Origin: Alphaproteobacteria bacterium UBA7314
Lineage (GTDB): Bacteria > Pseudomonadota > Alphaproteobacteria > MPNO01 > UBA830
Direction: 5' to 3'
NCBI GenBank assembly: GCA_002471575.1
Contig: DKQG01000056.1
Location: 1 to 49,112, forward strand
DNA length: 49,112 bases
The notes under the pieces were generated by a model. That model was not told where the DNA came from and did not search any database. It worked only from the letters and a program-made list of their open reading frames with translations. The stretch's first letter is position 1, and each line of letters opens with the position of its first letter. Below, piece by piece: positions 8,988 through 16,622 of the stretch. A program made the translations under genes and the position numbers.

Positions 8988-10281
8988 TGGCTGATACGTT
9001 GACCGGTTGCGCGGGCGAGATGCGGTTCAATTGTGGATCGATATAGACGAAAATTGCGTCCAGTATGCTTTGTTTACCGTCAGCAACCGAACGTGCCGCG
9101 GTAATCTTCCGCTGCCGCAACGCTGAGTTGGAAAGCAAAGAGCCAACCTCCTTTGCTATTTCTTCTGCGGAATTCGCGACCGCAGACGCTCCAGCGGCGG
9201 CAAGCTCCCCTTCAACTGCGAGAAAGTTATCCATGTGCGGTCCATGCACGATGGCACAGCCTAACCGTGCAGGTTCAATCGGATTCTGGCCGCCATGCGG
9301 CACCAGTGTGCCGCCAACGAAGGCAATGTCCGTGGCCCGGAAAAATAAGCCAAGCTCACCGATCGTGTCGGCAAGGAGAATTGAAGTAGAACCGTCGACG
9401 GGGTCTGACCGGCTACGAAGGGATGTCGTGAGACCCCGTTGCGCTATCGTATCCATGATGTCTGTTGCCCTGGCGGGGTGGCGCGGTATCAGAACCGTTA
9501 GCAAATCGGGAAAATTCTTCGCCAGCAACTGATGGGCGTCCGCGATAATCCCCTCCTCACCAGGATGGGTGCTGAACGCGACCCACCTTGGACGGCCGGC
9601 GATACTGGTATCCAGCGCCGCTAGCAAATCTGCATCGGCCGGTAACGGATCAGCCGCAAATTTCAGATTGCCCGGACAGGCGATGTTTTGTGCGCCGAGA
9701 GAACGTAGTCGATCGGCATCCAGTTCGGTTTGTGCCATGCATAGGTCGAACGTCTTAAGCAACCGGCGAATCATCCACGGCGCGCGCCGCCAACCCCGCA
9801 GTGAAGATGCCGATATTCGGGCATTCATCAGGAGGGCCGGAATTTTCTGCGCCTCGACCTCCGAAAGTACCGATGGCCAGAATTCGGATTCTACCCACAA
9901 AGCAAGATCGGGTTTCCAGTGGTCGAGAAACCGACGAACCCAGGGAACACGGTCCACAGGAATGTATTGGTGAATGACATTTACGGGCAATCTCTCTCCG
10001 AGCAACCGAGCGGAGCTCACGGTGCCAGACGTCATCAGGATTGCGATTTTTGGACGTTCCCTGTTCAAGCGGTCGATCAGGCTGATCATGGAGAGTGACT
10101 CGCCAACGCTCGCAGCATGTATCCAGACCAGCGGGCCGTCTGGACGTGGGCAGGACGGATGCCCCATGCGTTCAGCAAAACGTTGCCCGTCTTCTTTGCC
10201 AGTATTCAGCCGACGTTTGAGATAATAGTTTATCAGCGGTCCCGATATTTGGGTCAGGGCGCGATACATGGAAACGCTCAT
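8974..10281 (-). CDS. waaA: Kdo transferase (3-deoxy-D-manno-octulosonic acid transferase)
   Basis: WaaA (KdtA) transfers Kdo from CMP-Kdo to lipid IVA. It is a membrane-anchored GT30 glycosyltransferase of 435 residues. Visible features are the N-terminal membrane anchor, GPLVWIHAASVGES near residue 50, ILMTSGTVSSARLL, and WVESEFWPSVL. WVAFSTHPGEEGIIADAHQ, the VGGTLVPHGGQNPIEPARLG motif and the HGPHMDNF motif lie in the C-terminal domain. The ATG at 10281 overlaps the stop of the DUF374 gene as ATGA, and the gene end overlaps lpxK by 14 bases. Whether it adds one or two Kdo residues cannot be told from sequence. Confidence 0.97.
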   Translation of the reverse strand: MSVSMYRALTQISGPLINYYLKRRLNTGKEDGQRFAERMGHPSCPRPDGPLVWIHAASVGESLSMISLIDRLNRERPKIAILMTSGTVSSARLLGERLPVNVIHQYIPVDRVPWVRRFLDHWKPDLALWVESEFWPSVLSEVEAQKIPALLMNARISASSLRGWRRAPWMIRRLLKTFDLCMAQTELDADRLRSLGAQNIACPGNLKFAADPLPADADLLAALDTSIAGRPRWVAFSTHPGEEGIIADAHQLLAKNFPDLLTVLIPRHPARATDIMDTIAQRGLTTSLRSRSDPVDGSTSILLADTIGELGLFFRATDIAFVGGTLVPHGGQNPIEPARLGCAIVHGPHMDNFLAVEGELAAAGASAVANSAEEIAKEVGSLLSNSALRQRKITAARSVADGKQSILDAIFVYIDPQLNRISPAQPVNVSANARA

Positions 10282-11015
10282 TCGACACCCCCAGATGCCG
10301 TCATATTCACCTCGGACCTCAACTGGTCAGGCTCCACCGGTTCGCGTCCGAATTCGGAGTCCAGTGTCATCGTGAGATCGATAAGGGTGCGTTCCAACGT
10401 CTGGCGGTAACGTTCGGATTCTCGCTGGTCGGCATCGCGGGGTACCTGAATCGGGTCACCGATCCTTACAACCCCCCGCGCGAATGGATAAGGAAGAACA
10501 AACCGGTCCCATGAGGAAAAGACCCGGCACCGAGATGCTACAAACGTTACCGGTAGCAGGGCGGCCCCCGATAGTTTGGCCGCGGATATCGCGCCGGGTG
10601 CGACCCTCATGCGAGGTCCCCGCGGGCCATCGGGCGTGATGCCAATATATTCGCCACGCTTCAGTGCGCGAACTATTGCGATCAGCGCATTGCCGCCGCC
10701 GCGGGAGGACGAACCGGCGATCGTACCGACCCCCAAATGCCGCAATGTGCGCGAGATGAAAATACCGTCGCGATGATAGGAAATCAGTATGCTGACCCGT
10801 GCCGAATACACCCAAGCATTCGGGATCATCAGCATTCTGCCGTGCCAGAAACACGCAATGAACGGCTTACCTTCCTTGACCAATCCGGCGGCGATATCGC
10901 CATTTTCGATTTGCCAACGCCCAGTATGCCACACAAGCCGAATATATCGTGCAGTAAGCCAGCTTAATGCGGCTACGACTGCCGGTCTGCGCGAGATGTT
11001 TCGAAGCGAACCCAA
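10278..11015 (-). CDS. DUF374 lysophospholipid acyltransferase family protein
   Basis: The 245-residue protein belongs to the DUF374 group related to LpxL and PlsC acyltransferases. FIACFWHGRMLMIP near residue 50 replaces the usual HX4D/E surroundings. ITPDGPRGPRM near residue 135 is the family's strongest signature, and SSRGGGNALI precedes it. Its position between msbA and waaA, with a four-base ATGA overlap into waaA, ties it to lipid A or envelope lipid synthesis. The acyl donor and acceptor are unknown. It starts three bases after the msbA stop. Confidence 0.88.
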   Translation of the reverse strand: MGSLRNISRRPAVVAALSWLTARYIRLVWHTGRWQIENGDIAAGLVKEGKPFIACFWHGRMLMIPNAWVYSARVSILISYHRDGIFISRTLRHLGVGTIAGSSSRGGGNALIAIVRALKRGEYIGITPDGPRGPRMRVAPGAISAAKLSGAALLPVTFVASRCRVFSSWDRFVLPYPFARGVVRIGDPIQVPRDADQRESERYRQTLERTLIDLTMTLDSEFGREPVEPDQLRSEVNMTASGGVE

Positions 11016-11018
11016 GGA

Positions 11019-12881
11019 TCAGGCCTGTGCGGCGGCTGCAGGTTCGTTCCCTTCGTCGTCCGCAAATTGCATTGCGTATAGTTTCGCGTAGGCGCCGGTC
11101 TTCACGACCAGCTCGGCATGCGTGCCTGTTTCCATGACTCTGCCGTTCTCCATTAAAAATATGCAGTCGGCATCCACTATTGTGGACAGACGATGGGCTA
11201 TGACCAACGTCGTGCGGCCTTCTTTCAGTCTAGAAAGCGCCGCCTGGACTTGACGTTCTGTTTCGGTATCGAGTGCCGACGTTGCCTCATCCAACAACAA
11301 GATCGGTGCGTCTTTCAGCATTGCTCTCGCGATTGCAATTCTTTGGCGCTGGCCGCCAGATAATTTCGCCCCCCGGCCGCCAACATGCGTATCGTAACCA
11401 TCCGGAAACTCAGAAATAAACTCTGCGGCGCCTGCGTCGGCCGCCGCCCGAACGATTTCCTCTTCGGTCGCATCCGGTTTGCCATAGGCGATATTCGCGC
11501 GGACCGTGTCATCGAACAGCAGTATCTCTTGGCTGACCAAGGCAATGTTATTTCTCAGGCTCTCCATCGTGAGGTCGCGGACATCCTGTCCGTCGATAGT
11601 GACTTTGCCGCTTTCGACATCGTAGAATCTTGGGATAAGATTGAGGATCGTCGATTTTCCTGCGCCCGACGGACCAACCAGCGCAACAGTTTTGCCGGCC
11701 TCAATATCCAGATTGATGCCATTCAGGGCTGTCGATTTGTCCGTGTAGCGGAAATGAACGTCTTCAAACCTGATCTTGCCCCGGGTGTTGAGAATAGGCC
11801 GAGCATCTTCGCGTTCAGTGATATTCGACCGAAGGTCCAAGACCGAGAACACGCGCTGCGCGGCCGCGAGACCCTGCTGAAGGGTGGCGTTGAGATTGGC
11901 AATGTTTTTCATGGGTTTGTAGGCAGCCAACAACGCCGCCATGAAGGACGCCAGTTCACCCGTCGTCATCGTCCCGTCGATAACCTGCAGTCCGCCGTAA
12001 AGTATTGCGCAGGCCAGCGCGATCCCACCAAGAGATTCCATCAGCGGTCGGCTGATTGCCTGCACGCGGGCGGCTTTCCGCGTGAGTACAAAGACTCGCT
12101 CGATCGCGTCCGATGCGCGTTCGGTTTCCCGTTGTTCCATCGTATAGGCTTTGACGTGACGCGCACCCTGAAATGTCTCGTCAAGGATAGTAGTCAAATC
12201 GCCGGTCTCGACCTGCGTGTTTCTAGAGATTTTGCGTATGCGCTTGCCTATCCGAACGATCGGATAAAGCGCTAGCGGGAACACAAAAACCGTGAGGAGA
12301 GCCAGCGACCAGTTATGAAAAATCAGGATCATCGACAGGAAAATCACCAGAAGGGAATCCTTGACCAGACCCGTCAGCGCCTTGGCCATCGAATAGCGCA
12401 GAAGGTTGGCATCATTGATGAAGCGTGAAATCAGATTCCCGACCGAGTTGTCGTGGAAGAACTGCAGATCGGCGCGGATGACGCCGCGGTACATGGAAGT
12501 CTGCAGATTCGCCACCATCCGGTGACCGATAATCTCCATATTGATCGCCTCGAAATAACCCGCCATTCCGGAGATGATCGCAAGTCCGATGATCGCAGCC
12601 GGCAGCAAATAGAGCATTGAGCGGTCGCGGGCGATCAGCACCTGGTCGACCACATCCTTGAGCAGATAGATCATGCTTGCCGACGTTCCTGCGACCAGCA
12701 CCATGCAGAGAAATGTTAGAAATATGCGTTTGCGTTGCGGCCAGAGCTGGTTGCGAAGCAACCTACGCACTAGAATCTTAGATGATTCGTGCCGGTCGTC
12801 GGTCAGTTCCAGACTAGTTAACGGCACCTGCGCGTTATCGGCCACTGCAAAGAGTTCCGTTTCTCGAAGCGACAATTCCAA
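11019..12881 (-). CDS. msbA: Lipid A ABC exporter (MsbA-like half transporter)
   Basis: This homodimeric type IV exporter (620 residues) is predicted to flip core-lipid A across the inner membrane. The N-terminal half has six membrane helices (first: RIFLTFLCMVLVAGTSASMIYLL). The C-terminal ATPase domain shows Walker A GPSGAGKST, the signature LSGGQRQRIAIARA, Walker B ILLLDEATSALD and the H-loop IAHRLST. The longest start is TTG at 12881; the weak upstream site means a GTG further in is possible. It is 72 bases downstream of pmbA and three bases upstream of the DUF374 gene. The lipid A genes around it support the MsbA role, although this family also contains drug exporters. Confidence 0.9.
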   Translation of the reverse strand: MELSLRETELFAVADNAQVPLTSLELTDDRHESSKILVRRLLRNQLWPQRKRIFLTFLCMVLVAGTSASMIYLLKDVVDQVLIARDRSMLYLLPAAIIGLAIISGMAGYFEAINMEIIGHRMVANLQTSMYRGVIRADLQFFHDNSVGNLISRFINDANLLRYSMAKALTGLVKDSLLVIFLSMILIFHNWSLALLTVFVFPLALYPIVRIGKRIRKISRNTQVETGDLTTILDETFQGARHVKAYTMEQRETERASDAIERVFVLTRKAARVQAISRPLMESLGGIALACAILYGGLQVIDGTMTTGELASFMAALLAAYKPMKNIANLNATLQQGLAAAQRVFSVLDLRSNITEREDARPILNTRGKIRFEDVHFRYTDKSTALNGINLDIEAGKTVALVGPSGAGKSTILNLIPRFYDVESGKVTIDGQDVRDLTMESLRNNIALVSQEILLFDDTVRANIAYGKPDATEEEIVRAAADAGAAEFISEFPDGYDTHVGGRGAKLSGGQRQRIAIARAMLKDAPILLLDEATSALDTETERQVQAALSRLKEGRTTLVIAHRLSTIVDADCIFLMENGRVMETGTHAELVVKTGAYAKLYAMQFADDEGNEPAAAAQA

Positions 12882-12953
12882 AAATCAGAATACCATGCCT
12901 GCCGAATCCGGCCAAACAATTGAAAATAGGTGTAAAAATCGGCTTTTCGGCGG

Positions 12954-14297
12954 TCAGCTTCCTGCAACCGTCATTCCATCGATACGGATCGTCGGCGCAT
13001 CCGTCCCGAACCGGAATTCAAGATCGTCCGCTGGTGTGAGATTGATGAACATGTCCTTGAGATTGCCTGCAACGGTCATTTCAGTGACCGGGTAGGTTAT
13101 TTCTCCGTTTTCAATCCAGAAGCCCGTCGCGCCGCGGCTGTAATCGCCGGTCACCATGTTGATGCCCATGCCGATCAGTTCGGTAATATAGAAGCCACTG
13201 GAGATATCCGACATCAGTTCAGCGGGCGATTTGTCTCCGGCTTCCATATATAAATTCGTCACTGCGGGCGAGGGGGGCGAAGCAGTTCCCCTAGCCGCAT
13301 TTCCGGTCGAACTCAACCCAAGCTGCCGAGAAGATGCTAGATCCATCACCCATGTCTTTAGTATGCCGTCTTCCGCGAGATACTTTTTGGCATTCGGCAG
13401 ACCTTCGGCATCGAAGGGTTTCGACCGCAGTCCCCGGTTACGGTGCGGGTCGTCGATGATATTGATGCCATCCGAAAAAACATTCTGACCCATAGATTCC
13501 TTGAGAAAGGATGTTCCGCGCGAGATCGAAGACCCGTTGATGCCACTTGCAAAGTGACGAATGATTCCGCCTGAGACCCGGGGGTCGTATATGACGGGCA
13601 CCTGCTGGGTTTCTACCTTTCGCGCATTTAGACGTTTGACGGCCCGTTCGCCTGCGCTACGGCCGACCTCAATCGGATCGGCCAGATCGGCATAGTATAC
13701 CGAAGATGTGTAGTCGTAATCGCGCTCCATATCCGTACCCTCCCCCGCGAGCACGGAAGCGGCTAGGCTATGGCTGGATGTTGCGTAGGTTCGGGCAAAG
13801 CCATTAGACGTCGCGATCGCGATACGCGCATTGCTCCAACCGGTTTCCGCGCCTTCGGTATTGGTAACGCCGTTGACGGCCCGCGCCGCGTCTTCGGCTT
13901 TTCGGGCGGCGTCGATAAGCACATCGTTGGATGGTTCCTCGGTGTCGCAGATCTCAAGGGTCGGAGGATCCGTCACAAGCTGTTCCGTTTCTGCCAGACC
14001 GCAGTAAGGATCCTCCGGCACGGCTTTCGCCATCGCGACAGCGCGTTCTACGACATCCTGCAGCGTATCTGGCTCGAAATCCGTCGACGAGACGATAGCC
14101 TGCTGTTTGCCTACAAATACCCTTAGGCCCAGATCGTTGCTTTCCGATCTTTCGAGCTTCTCCAGCTCTCCCAATCTGCACGAAACGGACACTGAAGATG
14201 CATCGAAAACAACTGCGTCCGCGGCGTCTGCGCCCTGTTTGAGTGCGCTGTCTATCAGGTCAGAGAGAAGTGAAAGCTGATCGTATGTGTCTGCCAT
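12954..14297 (-). CDS. pmbA: TldD/PmbA family protein, PmbA (TldE) subunit
   Basis: PmbA pairs with TldD to form a peptidase that processes peptides such as microcin or CcdA in E. coli. This 447-residue protein lacks the HExxxH zinc motif found in TldD, as expected of the PmbA partner. The C-terminal blocks typical of the family are present: ASPPSPAVTNLYMEAG, YITELIGMGINMVTGDYSRGA, GFWIENGEITYPVTEMTVAGNL and LEFRFGTDAPTIRIDGMTVAG. It starts five bases after the ubiD stop and leads into the lipid A genes, an arrangement common in alphaproteobacteria. No tldD is present in this window. Confidence 0.94.
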   Translation of the reverse strand: MADTYDQLSLLSDLIDSALKQGADAADAVVFDASSVSVSCRLGELEKLERSESNDLGLRVFVGKQQAIVSSTDFEPDTLQDVVERAVAMAKAVPEDPYCGLAETEQLVTDPPTLEICDTEEPSNDVLIDAARKAEDAARAVNGVTNTEGAETGWSNARIAIATSNGFARTYATSSHSLAASVLAGEGTDMERDYDYTSSVYYADLADPIEVGRSAGERAVKRLNARKVETQQVPVIYDPRVSGGIIRHFASGINGSSISRGTSFLKESMGQNVFSDGINIIDDPHRNRGLRSKPFDAEGLPNAKKYLAEDGILKTWVMDLASSRQLGLSSTGNAARGTASPPSPAVTNLYMEAGDKSPAELMSDISSGFYITELIGMGINMVTGDYSRGATGFWIENGEITYPVTEMTVAGNLKDMFINLTPADDLEFRFGTDAPTIRIDGMTVAGS

Positions 14298-14302
14298 TCA
14301 GG

Positions 14303-15811
14303 CTACCTGTCTTCTGATGTCCAAATATCCCGCCCTTCACCGGGCAGGCCATAATCACGCCATTTCCGCGTGACCTCGCCGATAATATCGTCGCTCATGC
14401 GGAGTTTTCTGCCCCATTCGCGATCCGTTTCCGCACCGATTTTCGCCGTCGCGTCAATTCCCATTTTCGAGCCGAGACCCTCGACAGGTGATGCAAAATC
14501 CAGATAGTCGATGGGCGTGTTTTCGATAACTGTCATATCGCGAGCGGCGTCGACATTGGTGGAAATTGCCCAAATAACGTCTTCCCATTTTCGGGCGTCG
14601 ATGTCCTCATCGACCACTATGACGAACTTCGTGTACATGAACTGTTTAAGATAGGACCATACGCCCATCATGATGCGTTTGGCCTGGCCGGAATACGTTT
14701 TGCGAATCGATACCACGGCTACCCGGTATGAACACGCCTCCGGAGGCAGCCAGAAATCGACAATTTCCGGAAACTGCTGCACCAGTAACGGAATAAACAC
14801 ATCGTTCAGCGATCGGCCGAGCACCGACGGTTCGTCCGGCGGGCGCCCGGTGAAGGTTGTCAGATAGATTGGGTCTTTCCGCGTGGTGATGGCGGAGACG
14901 GTAAATACCGGAAACGGCTCAGCGGCGTTGTAGTACCCCGTATGATCGCCATAAGGTCCTTCCGGTCCGGTTTCCGTCAGTGATACATGGCCTTCGATGA
15001 CTATCTCCGCCTCTGCGGGCACCTGAAGAGGTACTGTCCTGCAATCTGTGAGGGCCAGCTTACGACCGCGCAGAAGCCCAGCGAACTGGTATTCCGACAT
15101 AGTCTCCGGCACGGGGGCAACGGCGGCAATGATTGTTGCTGGATCGGCGCCGATGACGGCCGCCGCAGGTACTGATATCGATCCTTCGCGGGCGGCATCG
15201 TTTGCGTGTTTTGCGCCGCCGCGGTGAGCTAGCCAGCGCATCAGCGTGGTGTTTCGCCCGGTCACCTGCATGCGGTAAATACCGATATTCGATTTGCTGT
15301 CGTGACCCTGTGTCACCACCAGTGGCCACGTGATGAGGGGGGCGGGTTCGCCGGGCCAGCAGGTCTGCACTGGCAGTTTGCCCAAGTCGATCTCGTCGCC
15401 TGTCAGTACGATTTCTTGGCAGGGTGGATTGCTTACGGATTTGGGCTTCATTGCCATAACCGTTTTGAGCAGGGGGAGCATCTCCATCGCTTCCCGCCAA
15501 CCGCCGGGCGGTTCGGGCTGCCGAAGAAAGGCCAACTGCTCGCCGAATTCGCGAAGTTCTTCCGGTGATTTCTGCATACCCCACGCGACCCTCTCGACCG
15601 TGCCGAAAAGATTGGTCAGAACCGGCATGTTTCGCGGGGAACCATTTTCATCTACGACATTTTCGAACAGGACCGCCGGACCACCGCTTGCGAGAAGACG
15701 TGTTTGAATTTCCGTCATCTCCAGATGCGCCGAGACAGGCGCAGAAACCCTGGTTAGCCGGTTTTCTTTTTCTAGTTTGCCGATAAAGTCGCGAAGATTG
15801 GCGTAGGCCAT
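14303..15811 (-). CDS. ubiD: UbiD family decarboxylase (3-octaprenyl-4-hydroxybenzoate carboxy-lyase)
   Basis: UbiD enzymes decarboxylate aromatic or alpha,beta-unsaturated acids with prenylated FMN made by UbiX. The 502-residue protein begins MAYANLRDFIGKLEKENRL, the usual start; the frame is open to 15853 but that extension is not conserved-looking. Signature blocks are NIGIYRMQVTGRNTTLMRWL, the Glu-rich GPEGPYGDHTGYYN near the middle, and KFVIVVDEDIDARKWEDVIWA. Heading the leftward operon before pmbA suggests the housekeeping ubiquinone role. It is more similar in layout to E. coli UbiD than the second UbiD copy at 25151. No ubiX is seen here. Confidence 0.93.
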   Translation of the reverse strand: MAYANLRDFIGKLEKENRLTRVSAPVSAHLEMTEIQTRLLASGGPAVLFENVVDENGSPRNMPVLTNLFGTVERVAWGMQKSPEELREFGEQLAFLRQPEPPGGWREAMEMLPLLKTVMAMKPKSVSNPPCQEIVLTGDEIDLGKLPVQTCWPGEPAPLITWPLVVTQGHDSKSNIGIYRMQVTGRNTTLMRWLAHRGGAKHANDAAREGSISVPAAAVIGADPATIIAAVAPVPETMSEYQFAGLLRGRKLALTDCRTVPLQVPAEAEIVIEGHVSLTETGPEGPYGDHTGYYNAAEPFPVFTVSAITTRKDPIYLTTFTGRPPDEPSVLGRSLNDVFIPLLVQQFPEIVDFWLPPEACSYRVAVVSIRKTYSGQAKRIMMGVWSYLKQFMYTKFVIVVDEDIDARKWEDVIWAISTNVDAARDMTVIENTPIDYLDFASPVEGLGSKMGIDATAKIGAETDREWGRKLRMSDDIIGEVTRKWRDYGLPGEGRDIWTSEDR

Positions 15812-15904
15812 GGTTGCGCGGTTCTGCCCTAAGGCGAGATCACGGTCAAGCACCTGTGTTCCACCGCTGTTAGATAAATTCCATTAGAAGGTACGACGTC
15901 AAAC

Positions 15905-16618
15905 ATGAACGACCCGGTCGCACACGCAAAAACCTATCCATTTCCGGTACCCGGAAGATCCTATGTATTTCGGAAGGGTCAGCCCGTCGATTTGCTGCCC
16001 GATGACTTCGATCGTAACGGTAGAACGCCCGTTCTTGCTGCCGGTTCGAACCAGTCGCATGAACAACTGGCCCGGAAATACAGCGTGCTGCCGGGGCATG
16101 TCGAAATACCCGTTCAAAAGGGAGTGCTTAACGATTTCGATTCCGTTTATGCCGCACATCTGGCCGGTTATGGGTCGGTGCCGTCGACCTTCTATCCATC
16201 AGCCGGTACTCGGGTGACTACCTACGTCCTTTGGCTCGATGATTCACAGCTCAACCGGATGCATGAAACCGAACGCAACTACACTTATGACCGGCTGGGA
16301 GCCATCACTGTTGAAATCGACGACGATGGCGAAGTGTTGGGTGAGGCTTTCGCCTACACGGCGAAGGTCGGTTGTGTGAACCACTCCGGATCCCCGGTGG
16401 CTTTGCGTGAGATTGAGGCCGAGGGAAGGGCCCTTCCTTCGATGCTCCAGGCAGAGATGCTCGATTTCGTGCGATCACGTCTCGCCCCGGAAACGAATCT
16501 CGACGATTTCATTCGAGCGCATATCGAAGACGAAAGTTTGCGGAGAAGTAGAACAGCCGCACTGTCGGAAGATGCTCTGATCCTAGAATTTCCGCGGACG
16601 GTGCTGGGCGACTACTAA
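15905..16618 (+). CDS. Uncharacterised protein with gamma-glutamylcyclotransferase-like features
   Basis: I do not recognise this 237-residue protein as a named family. It has features reminiscent of the gamma-glutamylcyclotransferase fold: LAAGSNQSHEQLARKY near residue 44 where GGCT proteins have a YGSN-type loop, a DFDSVYAAHLAGYGSVPSTF block, and an acidic MHETERNY segment at which a catalytic Glu could lie. A GAAGG-like site (GAAGG) is about 11 bases before the ATG at 15905. It is divergent from ubiD and convergent with the formate dehydrogenase alpha gene (four-base gap). No signal peptide or membrane segment is evident. The function is unknown; the fold assignment is tentative. Confidence 0.7.
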   Translation: MNDPVAHAKTYPFPVPGRSYVFRKGQPVDLLPDDFDRNGRTPVLAAGSNQSHEQLARKYSVLPGHVEIPVQKGVLNDFDSVYAAHLAGYGSVPSTFYPSAGTRVTTYVLWLDDSQLNRMHETERNYTYDRLGAITVEIDDDGEVLGEAFAYTAKVGCVNHSGSPVALREIEAEGRALPSMLQAEMLDFVRSRLAPETNLDDFIRAHIEDESLRRSRTAALSEDALILEFPRTVLGDY

Positions 16619-16622
16619 GCTT

